From the NCBI RefSeq assembly GCF_001039355.2, contig NW_019775672.1, forward strand, positions 65,563 to 129,562: a DNA stretch of 64,000 bases, given 5' to 3'. Source of the stretch: Lingula anatina (taxonomy: Eukaryota > Brachiopoda > Lingulata > Lingulida > Lingulidae). Below are positions 1 to 12,600 of this stretch, in pieces (within the stretch, counting starts at the first letter, position 1; each line of letters begins with the position of its first letter). The position numbers were made by a program, and so were the translations under genes. Below the pieces are notes generated by a model, which was given only the letters and a program-made list of their open reading frames with translations, searched no databases and had not been told where the DNA came from.

Positions 1-96
1 AATGCTGATTTATTAACCAATGAAATGAAATTATAATATATTATCATCCTTGCTTTTTAGAGCCCATGGAATCTCAGTTACCTGGAGAATAGGTGC

Positions 97-150
<54 letters not shown>

Positions 151-629
151 GGGGAACAGTCTTGGAAGGCTGGGACCATATTTTCCTAAAGGATCTACAC
201 TTCTACCACTTGTCTTGACATGTTTTACTTACTATGATCTGTTATTTTCCTCATTAAAGTGTCATCCAGTAAACAAAATGTGTTGGCATTATAGGAAAAG
301 CATCTTGCAAATTGAATTTTTTTTTAAAGAATGTTTTCTTGCACTTCCTTATTTGTGCCATCACACTCAATTGTGTTGTAGTCTCAACTAACACATTTCC
401 CTTCACTACATAGGTAGAAAACTACTCCTACCCATTTCAAATAAACCACACCTAACATTTTTTCATAGTTTTATACTTTCATAGGTTTTTTAAAGTCTCA
501 TTTGGAGAAAACTTTTCAGTACTGTCAAATCTTATTTTGAATTATTTCCAGTTTATTTTTGACTGACTTTACCAGGTAAAAATTCAAGGTGAACACATAA
601 AACATTCAGTTCTATTGACATGAACTTAC
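1..629. repeat. Left flank: SURF1 intron 7 with (GT)n microsatellite
   Basis: This lies downstream of SURF1 exon 7 on the minus strand. I looked for the next SURF1 exon (W-x-x-R-D region) and did not find it, so it must be left of the window. A (GT)n run occupies about 99-148; the ORF with a Cys-Val repeat at 50-391 comes from it. Confidence 0.7.
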
Positions 630-3600
630 TTTCTCTGCATGTTTCACCAATCCAACCAATTCCACTTCACCTTCAACCTGTAATACCACAAAATAAATAA
701 TCTTGTTATGGTAAATATTGTAGTTCACTGGTAATATGTTGGGACAGAAAGAATACGGTTTGAATTTTAAGTATTTTAAGGTTTACAACTGTCAATCCAG
801 GCATGTGACTATCCCATTTCCATTTAGCACTATGACATTCTCCCTTTCTGTTCAAATGGTTCTCATTTTCGGTCAACTTCACACATATCTTTGACATTAT
901 GGATCAAGCTTGAATTACATATTATATTGAGTATATGTTGACTTCTCTCCATACCATTGATCTCTACAAGATAAGCTTGCTCTCGGCTATAAATGTTAGC
1001 CCTCTTTTCTCTTAACAAACATAAAATGCCATGCCTGGCAAAGGATGTGGCAGTATTTCAAGAAGTGTCAACCTATCTTCAATGTAAACATGGCCTTTAT
1101 AGACTTCAATTTTCAAGTGAAAAACCTAAAAAAAAAGTCATTCCGCCTGGTACAACTTGTCTTCAAGCAGTGCCACTTGTGACAAATTCCAAACAGTTAG
1201 AATGATAGATTACAGTGGATCAGAAAAGGATCCCATTTCATCAGATACTTTATATCAGTTTCATACATTAGCCTTATATTAGAAAAAGCTAATATCAGGC
1301 AATTTTTTCAGGGTCAATGAAGTGAGATGTGATTGCCTGTGAGCCAACTTCATATAATATGATCACTATGGCAGGGAGAGGCTGAGTTACCGCTTACTCT
1401 ACCCAAATTTATTTTTCATGTACAAAAAGACAAAACCATTGCTGCCAGTTACCCCTAGGACCTGAAATTTTAATGATCTGACTATCATCAAAACCTACTA
1501 TGTTGCCTTTAAGCTAGTTAATATTTTGTTCAAGCTAAAAATATTCATCAAGTCATCGAAAAAATGTCAAAAAACAAAACAAACAAAAAAAAACTATCAA
1601 GTGTTTATTATTTTCTTTAATTTAAGTCTTCATTTTCATTTTCAGGATGTGGCAAAATTCCAACAAGTTAGCCAGTGTTCTCCCACCTATCTCACGCTGA
1701 CTGAGCAGATTTTGAACCTTATCTTCCGCCACCGGTGCAACACGAGAAAAGCTTAATTTCCATTTATTTTGCACATGACACATTCAGTTAATGTGATATG
1801 TCTATTGCGATAGCTCAGGAGTCTGTGAAGCAAAACATATGTGACTTTTCTAAAATAAAATAATGCATTTCAAGCCCCAGATATCCCACAGAAAACAGAA
1901 CAATTTATGATGTCTAAACATAGAAGTTTCAAGAACAAAGATGAATATCTTTACTTTGAAGCTTTTGCCTCATGTTTTCATAACAGATACAGCAAATGAG
2001 CAAATTTCATTTCAGAGCTGTCGTTTTGTTTTTAGAGATAACTCTTCAAGAAGTTGTGTTCAGAAGTTCACCAATTCTTTTTTTCTGAGTTCATCCATTT
2101 TCTAAAATTACAAAAATGCATTTCAAGCCCCAGATATCCCACAGAAAACGGAACAATTTCTGATGTCTAAACATAGAAGATTCTAGAAAAAAAGATCATA
2201 TTAAATAATTTCACTTTGAAGCTTTTGCCTCCTGTTTTTCTAACAGATGAAGCAAACAAGCAAATTTCATTTCAGAACTGTTGTTTTGCTTTTATAGACA
2301 ACTCTTCAAAACATGGGTGTTCAAAAGTTAGTCAATTCTTTTTTCATTTCATCCCTTACAAAGTTTTACAGTATAAAATGGAAGATTCAGACAGGTATTT
2401 ATTATAGTGAGCAATATTAATGTGTTCAGAGACCAATAAATCAAAAATAAAAATGATCTGTCTTTATGCAATACAAAAACAATCTAATTAAGACTAAAAA
2501 CAACATGTAAATTACAACAGGGCTGTATATATTTCAAGTATATCATTTTCCTCATATTTTATATATCTATCTAAAAAGACAACAGTGTGATACACATCCT
2601 TCCTAGCAGACATGGTATATGTCCTTTACAAGTATACGTGAAACCCCTTCTCTTCTCCCTCTCTCAACTTTTGCTGCACTAATGACTTTAGAAAAAATTC
2701 AAACCTTGTTTACTACAAACCATGTCTTTAAATCTGTAAATGATATGAAGTAAATATATTTTAAAGAATACACCTAAGTTCAATATACAATCTGAGTTAA
2801 ACAGATTTGGTATTGTCGGTTACACAGCACGATTTGCATCTGCACATTTATCTTTCTAAAGAAACAATCCTCCTCCATCTTTCTGTAAATGTGTAATCCT
2901 CGTGTCAGTTCAGACGGCACATGCCATAGTGGTATGCTTTTGTAAGCTTAAACAACATAAACTAGTCATTGATAGATCCATTTCCACGTTGAAATGTGAG
3001 CATTTAATGCAACTTTATGTCATACTTGAACACGGAGAGGGCTCATTAGGCTCACTTATACCACAGCAGCAGGGAGTGGTTTGAAGACGGATCTCTTAAA
3101 TTTCTCTGAAAATAACAGAGCTCTACTATTGTGTCAGTAATCTCTGAAAATCACCTGCTGAAGGAAGATTTACCACACACAATTCTTACCAGTGGAATTT
3201 AACTATCAAATATTATGCCATTTCTTTTTTTTTTCACATTTGAGGCATTTAGTATTTATCATAAATAATCTAAAACTTAGAAAAATGCTTTCAAAACCAA
3301 GACCATGTAAATGAAATCCTCAATATATATATATCCATTGGCAAATTTTTTATACAAAATACTTTTTAGTCACACCATACCTCTCTTCCATCGTTGTGCA
3401 TCTACCTCCTCTTTGGTTTAATAAAAAGTTCATTTATCTATCAATTCATATCATAAAGAAAATTAATCCTTTGATGTTTATGTACCTATTACAGAATATA
3501 TTTTTCCAAATTAGATATTTAAAATAATTAAAACTTATAATTTTTATTGAAAAGGCGTAATTGGTATTTAACATTTTCACAATATATATCCAGTAAAAAA

Positions 3601-6600
3601 ATAAAAGGTACTCCTTTGATGAATGGGAATACACTAAATTAAAGCTGTTTTTTTCTAAAGATACTTGTCCATTCCCCTAAAGCCTCATGTCAAAGAGTGC
3701 GTTAATATGAATACATATAGAATAATAATTTTTATTATTGTTAAAATTTGTTGAGAAAAAATGAATTAAATTTAGATCATGATAAGAGAAATTATCTAAA
3801 TTGTTTTTTTTTTTTTTTCAAGTAAATGAGCACAACAGTTCAAAGGAATACCAACAAAAAAGAGAACCATGGCAATATATTAAAACCATCTTTTTTCATG
3901 CTAAGACTAAATTGCAGTGTTGTGCATTTATCTATATCTTAATGATAAAAATATGATTGGTGATCGATTTCAAGTTACTCAGCAACTTAGTTATATTATT
4001 ATGTTTCAGTTTTACAATGCTAAACAAAACATCTTACCAGGAAGGAAGAGTTCTTCCAGAAAATTGCTCATAAATTATTTTAAGGGATGCCCAGTATTTT
4101 TCTCATTCATACTTTTGCTCTTAAAAGTTTTAAACCATTCCCCCTTTCCCAAAGTTCTTCAAGAGAGTAAGATGCATATTCTCTCTCTTTAATAAAAAGT
4201 TTGACACAAGCAACAGATGAAAAACACTCTAGAGTGTAAAAAAAAAAAAAAACGGAAAAATGATATAAGTACAACTTAACTGTTATTTGTTTACAACTGC
4301 ATTATTAGTCATCTTTTTTCATTAAAGTGTTATATATAATGTGAATGTTATATATAATGCTTTAAAAGTCACACCTCATCTTTCATTTTTGAGCCAAGAA
4401 ACGCAAATAAACCCACATACATATAAATTTACCATCCAACATCCTAAATTTTGAAAATTGAAGAAACCAAATAGCATCTATCTACATTTTCAGTCAAACT
4501 TTGATTCAAGTTTTTTTTCAACCTTTACAAAATAGCTTTTAAAAGAAGTACATAAAACCCGAGCCCTTTTCTTTTGCAGCTTGAACCAGTATAGGCCAGT
4601 GTTAACAAGCTCACTTAGGTGTCCATTTTCCTCTCAACCCTCCATCTGAGGGGTTAATTATAGTGTCTCCTTACCACTCCAGTGACAGTCAAGTGACTGT
4701 GACCATGTTGGAGCATGCTGCTCTGACCTCCCAGGACTAAAATGTGTCCCCGTCAGGACAAGTGTTGTTTACATCTCTATGAGTACATCTCGACTCACGC
4801 ATGCTTTTACAAACTTTTTTTCAATTTGGCTTAAGAAAATACAATTGCTTTTGGCAATTAATTAGTGACTTAGATAGGAAATAACATAATTTACTGAGAT
4901 CTCTGGATGATTATGTTTCATTTTTTCAAGTTCACTTAATTATTCAGATTTTTTCAGCTAAAACGGGAAATTTTCACTTGGTGGAAAATACATGTTAAAT
5001 AAAGAATTATGCTGTATTTTGAAACAAAATGAAAGAAGTGCCAAATTAACTTCGAAAGCATTTCCTCTAATTTCCAAGTAATTTAAGCTGACAAAAAATT
5101 ATAAACAATCTAATATCCCTTCTGTTGACAATACTGCAAGTTACACAAGGAAACACTATCTTTGTGTTATCATCTGCAACAAATGTTGACATAAAGGACA
5201 ATTTTTGCACCACAGGATCTTTACAACAATTGATGCTACAGTACAACACACACAGTGCCATCTTATCAAGATCTATACAATTTCAGCTCTAAAATTACAA
5301 AACAGTGGCAATCAATGTTTTGCTTTAAACTCTTCTCTACTTCATCTTTCTCTCTTCCATACAGAATACAAGCAGTATTACTACTCTGTGGTTTGTTCTG
5401 TGGTTTTAACTACTGTGAGAAAAGTTGCATTTTTATTCCAGTACGGAGGGTTCAGGCAGTTAAATCCCTATACCTCCCTGAACCATTACTCCCCCACAAT
5501 GTTACTCCCCAAGGACAACCAAAGTGACATATGAAATATAACCCTTAATTTTAAGACTTTACTGCCAATACTAAGACACAAGTTTTTTTTAATTTGAAAT
5601 ATCCTCAAAAACTGATGAGAGGAAGTAAAGTTGCTGAGGAGTATCGATGTGGGCAATATCAAAATTATGCTTGGGGGAATAGAGATGCATGGAAATAACA
5701 ATGTAGGGGAGTAACCATGCTGGGACCTAAAGAAATGACCATGATGAGGTCACTTTCCAGGACCATATTATATTACATTATACTGACCACATCAATAATC
5801 TAATAAATCAATCCGATCCCTGTGTTTACCCAGCCCACTATATGAGTACACTCACATGACAATTACTGCCATGGAAATGGTTAGATACTGTAATAAAGCT
5901 GTCTGCTATGACAGCTTGGTCACACCTACCTAACCAGACCTTAGTACTAGAAGTCTTCACATTATTACAAAGAATCATGTCTCTAGGGTCAGGCTACATA
6001 AGCATCTGTCAGAGAGTTACTAAAGGATACTCTGTAGTTTATATACAGAGGCAGCAATATAAAATAAAAATATTTTATATTGCTGCCTCTGTATATAAAA
6101 TAAAAATATTTTTCACTCCTATTTATCTCCCATTCATGCGGATCAATCAAATTAATAGTGTAAGGATGATAAACAGTACTGAGGGACATATCTCATATAA
6201 TGTAAAAAGCCATTATTTTTATCCAATTTAAAAGACTTAATGAACACATCAGAATGACCATTAATGTAAGAACTTATCAGAAGAATTACCCCTAAGAATG
6301 ATGTGATTTTTGCTTCAGTCAACAGCTAATATTTCAATTTAAAAAAAAGTATTATTAATTTGCATCATATAACAATCTTAGCATCACTAAATACATTCAA
6401 AACTTTTTACCAGAAATGGAAATTTCTCTCCGAGTTTGATACATATGACGTAAAATAAAATTGTCACAGTCATAACTCTCTATGCAGTTTACTTCTCTTT
6501 TGTCAGCTCATAATATCAGAACATCCAGGATACTATTATAGCTGTGATATATCCATCAACTGTGCAATAAACAGAGGGCAACGATATTCCACACAACAAG

Positions 6601-9600
6601 TATGTCTTTGTTGTCAGCTGGCGTTACTCTATCCCCATCCAATTAGAAATCAATTCTGCCCTATTATGCAAGATTGAGGGAGATGAAGTAACATTTGAAG
6701 AAAATTACGCACCTGAGTCTCAGTTAAGCGGACAAAATACCTGAATTTGATGCTTCATGAATCTTACGGCATATTAAATGCAGACAGCTTGAATGACTAG
6801 TTGATCTTAGATTTTCAAATTTGATCAGGCTGCAATTGTGGGGAATAAATCTTAACCTGTGGCTGTCTACGCAGATCATTTGTTTATGTCTGTCTTTGCT
6901 CATCATATCTGTGACCAACTTTCTGAAGTGAAACTGTTAATCTTAAATGCTTTACATCAAACAATTTGTGACATTGTCAGTCACAGAAAAATTCAATCTC
7001 AAACATGGCTGCCAAGCTCTTTCATGTTCTCCAAATGCGTTGAAACGGAATAGCTCAACTTACTTTATCTCCACGCTAAATTTACCGCTGCTATGTAATA
7101 AAATAAAATAAAATAAAATAAAAGTCTTCAAATGAAATCTATGTCATCCAAACAATAGCGTCTGGGTTAAAAAAATAAAAGAAAATTTGTCACATCATGT
7201 GTTTATCTCCTTGAATAACGTCTGAGCTACTCAAGGCTTTTCAATGCAGGAAATTGTGGAAAACTACATGTAATATCTCAAACATTCAACAATATATTAA
7301 AAGTAGGTACAAGCACATAAAACAAGTGCAATTTAGGTGGCACTGAAATGCAATTACAAATGCCAAGTTTATAACAAGGCCACTGGTTAACATTTTCCAT
7401 CAAAACATACTGTTAGGAAGTTAGCAAGATATGTTGTTGTTGAGGAACAACAAAGCCCAGGTGTACTCTTGGTTATTTGAGCTGTATTCAACAGTCAGTA
7501 ATAAATTCAACCCAAGTCTCTACAGAAAACGTGTATTTTTTATATTGTGCTGGGTCCAGATTGCTGTATCATAAAGTCTGTTGGTTGCTTTGAAAGTTTT
7601 AGACTGGTATCCATACTTAAATGGATCTGACAGGATCGATCCATCTCCAAGGGGTTTCTCACTAAATGCCTTTCAGCTTATACCTCTTAGATGTCTGTCA
7701 CGTGTAACAAAGCTGCTAAACAATAATTAATTATCCCCTAGCAGCTTTAATACACATGACAGACATCTAAGCTGTTAAAGTCGATTGCAATTTAGTGAGA
7801 ATCCCCTTGGAGATAGATCGATTCACAGTTAGTACCATAGGGTGTGGGAATGGTCCTTTAGCAATCATTTAATAGAACATGAATAGAATTCTTATCTGAT
7901 TCAAAGACTAGATCAACATTAAGGGATTTGTACATTTAGAAATCACATTTTCATTCCAAACTTTAAACTGCACATCTCCACTGTGCAAACTATACCTTAA
8001 AGGGATAATAACTCTTTGTTTTGGCCAAAAAATGAATTTTCCTGGAGTAAACAACAATTTTCCCATACTTACCAATGGTTAATGAATCCATTTTAACATT
8101 CAAAGTTAGTCCCTGGTTTTTTTCTAAAAAGTTTGTTTTTGTTAAAATCTCTTAAGAGATTATAACAGAGTACAGCCATCAATGGAGGTCATGTGATCTG
8201 AAGACAAGCTCAGATATCAAAATAATAGCTATAACTGCCGTTTTTGTGGTAAAACAGAATATATTATATTTCTATGAGTTGTTCACAATGTTTTTATTGT
8301 GAAATATAGATATCATACTAAGAGTTATTATCCCTTTAAGCCTAGAAATATAAAAGAAGCTGACAAAATCTGTTATTTTTTACACTTACACACTTACTCC
8401 ACTGTAAAGTTTATCAAAATTAATATACAAAATTTTTACCCCCCATTAAATTTAACTAAAATGTTATATATTGTGTGTAAGTAAAGAGAAACTAGTACTA
8501 AATACTTCAAAAGATTTATAATAATAGTAAAAATAATATAAAATTTTGTATTTTCATAATATATGGGCAATTTCCAGAATTTTAATATGACCAGGAAGAC
8601 TTAAAGCAACCCGCAAATCCAGTGCATTTCCATCTTCAAAGACATTTAGCAGTGCCCTTAACATTTCAAAGTACTTGCAACTTTTATGTACTGCAGTTTC
8701 ACGCCAGTGGCTGCTATGGCACATTATCTGCTACTCTATTAGGGAGCTGAGACGGAACTGATGTTCAACCTGATGAGGACTGCTGACAAAAAGGTCGGTC
8801 AGAGGAAACCAATTCTTTGAAATGGCGTCAGTTGACTTGTTTCCATTTTCAAACACGGCAAAAACATATAAAAAGCAGGATCACACACACGGATAATAGC
8901 TCTGCAAACATATTTATTGCTAAAAGGTTGACACAGTGTTTCTTTTTTCATGGTTCCCTGATGATTTCATGCCTAAATGCAGGTCACCTGTCAAATGTGT
9001 ACCTACTGGTTGTCTTACTTAAGGGAAATTTTGAATTCTCAACTCAGTTCTTATTCTCTCCAGTTAACACATTTTAAAGGAGTAATCAAACAACTTTTTC
9101 AAATGAAACTACTTTAAAATGTATGGGAATTTAACAAAACCCTTTGGCCCTGACTTTAAAAAGGCTGAGGAAATAAAAAAATGTCCTTAAAATCACTATA
9201 AAATGTCAACAATTTGACACTTATTTGCTTACTTAACAAGTCTGTTGGACCAGTACTGCATAGTTGAGCATTTTTTTCAAGATAACATGAACATCTTTTA
9301 CTAAATTCACAATTTTTTTAATTCATTTTTACATTTAGACAGTCAGTCAGATGTTATTCATTTTCTAATAAAATTTTCACTGTCAAAGCTTTGTTTATAT
9401 GAAAACAACTCAATATTTTTAAAACAAAATAAAAATATTATTGAAAAAACTTATCAAAAATCTTTGGAAAAATAGCTTTCACATTAGAAATACTTAAATT
9501 ATTTAAAAAGCTTTCTAAATAAATATTCCTTGGACCACTTTTAGCCCACAAGTCAATAACTGGAGATCAGATGGTACCATAAGCTTGTAAACCATACTCA

Positions 9601-12600
9601 CTAGAGATAAAAACCTTCATAATCTGTCTTAATTATTTTAAGAGATGAAAATTACTTTGTTTCATAAGCAAACATTGACTCTGAATTTGATGGGTAAAAA
9701 ATATAAAAAATTAGAGATTTTATTCCATAAAAAAATTTATTTTCTTTTTAAAAGATCTTAGGAGAAAGTTCAATTGAGAGGGGAAAATATTATCATCAAT
9801 AAAAATACCAGACAAAAATTGAAACTTATTTTATAGAAACTCTTTTACTGTTCAATTTTCAGGTCAAATACCAGAATGGGTCATAAAATATCTAAGATGC
9901 TTTAAGCAGGTTAAAGCTGCAACTGTGAAATTAACTCTACTGTAAATAAATTTATTTATAATTTGATAAAAGAATCTTAAAACTGAAACTTGAAAATGAG
10001 GATTTTCCCATAAGAGCCTATACAAATTAGTAGATCATTTGAGAAATACATAATTTTTTTTGAAAATATGTGAAAAATGTTTGTTTTTTGCATGAATTAA
10101 AAAAGAAGATATTTATATGTGGGAAAATGAGCAGCATTATCTTTTCAGAATAAGCAATTCACAAATGTAGATTTACTTCCTTCAGTTGGGGCTTTGACAT
10201 TTTACTTAAATATATAGTGTACAATTAAAAGCTTCTAACCAGAATTCTTCTCATTATGAGGATTGGATGGGGGCGGTATGCCAGCACTTAGTGCACTTAT
10301 AGAGTTGATGGGAGTCTTAGAGGGAGAACCACAGCTATGTACTGTGGCAATTACTTTGTGGTTTTTTATTGATCGTGAAATGAGTATGTGAAACAGAAGG
10401 AAGGGGTGCACATTCCTGGCAAGTTTTCATTGAATATTTCTACTGAGGCATGACTGTGTGTAGTTACGCTTGACACATTTCTGGATGTCACATGTATGGA
10501 AGTCACATGTATGACATGGTTGACATTGCTTAGGGTAAATCAGTTTTTAATCATTCTCAGACCAGTAAATTTTTTCAAATGCTTTTTTAGAGTTGTGTCA
10601 TTATTAATTGGAGATTATTAAATTGTACAGTAGTTGCCTACAAAATTATAGTGTAATTTTGTTTGTTCTGACTTTGTGCCACTGACCAGTTGACCTGATG
10701 AGGTTACTAGTTCACAGGGGCAAGTTGCATGGCATCGTATAATATTCAAAATTGAATAAACAATTTGCTGCATAGCAATCTAAATCTTTCAGCAGATAAA
10801 ACACTTAAAAGTAAATCTTTCACATTTTGAAGAACACTGAACTATGTACACTGCACTAAAATAAATACTAGTACCATAACTAATTGGTGCACATATTTGG
10901 TTACTGCTGACATGTGCTTTCAAAGTCATGTATTAATTTTTCAAAAATTGGCAGTCTCAGAAAGGTTAATAAAGACATAGTCAAGTTAATAATACTTTCT
11001 CAGAAAGGTTAGCTTCACATAAAATAACACTGGAGCAAACTTACAAAAGATTAAATATATCAAAATCATAATTGTACCTTATCCAATTTTTGATATGAAA
11101 TGAAAAAGAAGGCCTTATATTCAGAAAGAGAATGCATACTGAAAATTCAATTTGTAACTGTAACTTAAGTGTACTACCAGAGAAGTTTCATCTTTGGGAG
11201 ATCAGAGTCCAAAAAAAGACGATTAACCGGAAACTGTTTGCATAGGGTTGGTGATTGGTTGAAAAAAAAGAGCACCAGCACTTAAATTAAATAGGAAAAA
11301 ACCTTAATTCAATGAAATGCATATAAAAATTGATGTAAATATGAGGAAGTATGATTCTGGGTCAATATAAAGGGAGTAACACTGGATAAAGTCCCTATCC
11401 AAGCCAGGCTAAAACCAATAGACATGAATCTGTATTATTTAATTTTGGTAAGTCATAAATGAAAAATAAATCATGCAATTTTACAGACTATTTGGAAGAT
11501 AAAAATTATATTCTGAGTAATGAAATATTCTGTCAATTGAAAAATTACATTTCATATATGTTACAGTAGCATCCATGCAGCTCCAGTTGTGTAATTTTCC
11601 AAAACTTTTAATATTTTATTAGGTGGCATTAACCACCTACTTTTTCACCACTGGCTTCACTGAGAATTAAAATGCATTGCACACCAAAACTGTTACCTAA
11701 AGTTAAAACAGAAGATCAGATATCACATGATGAACATACTGCTCAAGGTGAATAAAAGGCAAGATTCACATTTCAAACACTATATAATGAAAACCGTATA
11801 TAAACTGTTTAAAAGTTTTAGAGTGATCTGTATCTTTAAGAAAAACAGACACAGTGTAATCTGAAGCTGTTGCTGTACAAAGGTAATACTTCCTATAAAA
11901 GAACTGACTTCAAGTTAAATGATTAAATGTGTCATTTCAAACTTTTACCCAGCATCCCTTTAAAGCAAGATATGATTATTCAAACATACTCAGCTTCACA
12001 CTGAGGGGCCATCTCAACAATGTATGTACACCAGGCCTGTGAACAGCATGCAGGGCATGTCAACATAGGACAATAATTCCTGACGTCTCCATAGCGGTTA
12101 GGGCATACACAAATGACTTGTCGTGAATGCAACATGTCAAAAAATACAGAGAATGTGGATTTACATCATTTTAGTATTATATTGGACATGGGTATGTCAA
12201 CAGCATGGGGCTTGGAGACAGGACCTTGCAACAGAATATGCAAAAGAATTGTCACATGTCAACAGCATGACACATGGAGACAAGACCTTGCAACAGAGTA
12301 TGCAGAAGACTTATAACATATCAAAAGCCTGAGATACAGAGATAAGGCTTTGCAACAGAGTATGCAAAAGACTTATAACATATCAAAAGCCTGAGATACA
12401 GAGATAAGGCTTTGCAACAGAGTATGCAAAAGACTTATAACATATCAAAAGCCTGAGATACCCAGACACGGCCTTGCAACAGAAAATGCTACAGACATAG
12501 CATGTCAACAGCAATAGCTATGAGATCAACAGACTTTACACATTTCAACAGCCTGAGACATGGCAACAAGGCCTTGCAACAGAGTATGTAGCAGACTATA

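Larger units (their letters stand above)
2346..10053. other. SURF1 intron 6, left part, no further gene seen
   Basis: AT-rich intronic sequence. Apart from the foldback elements listed at 6038, 7634 and 7997 and an (AAAAT)n run near 7098-7123, I see no exon with both splice sites and no recognisable protein. Confidence 0.5.

Noticed and set aside
50-391. Cys-Val repeat ORF
   Set aside because: Translation of a GT microsatellite. The same applies to ORFs at 50527-50833 and 61492-61746.
1809-1850. TAGCTCAGGAGTC resembling a tRNA D-arm
   Set aside because: No matching acceptor stem, anticodon arm or T-arm can be built around it.
7070-7098. Possible 27-nt minus-strand microexon between an (AAAAT)n tract and a GTAAG donor
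   Set aside because: The polypyrimidine tract is a simple repeat and the segment fits no phase of SURF1, whose exons 6 and 7 already join cleanly.
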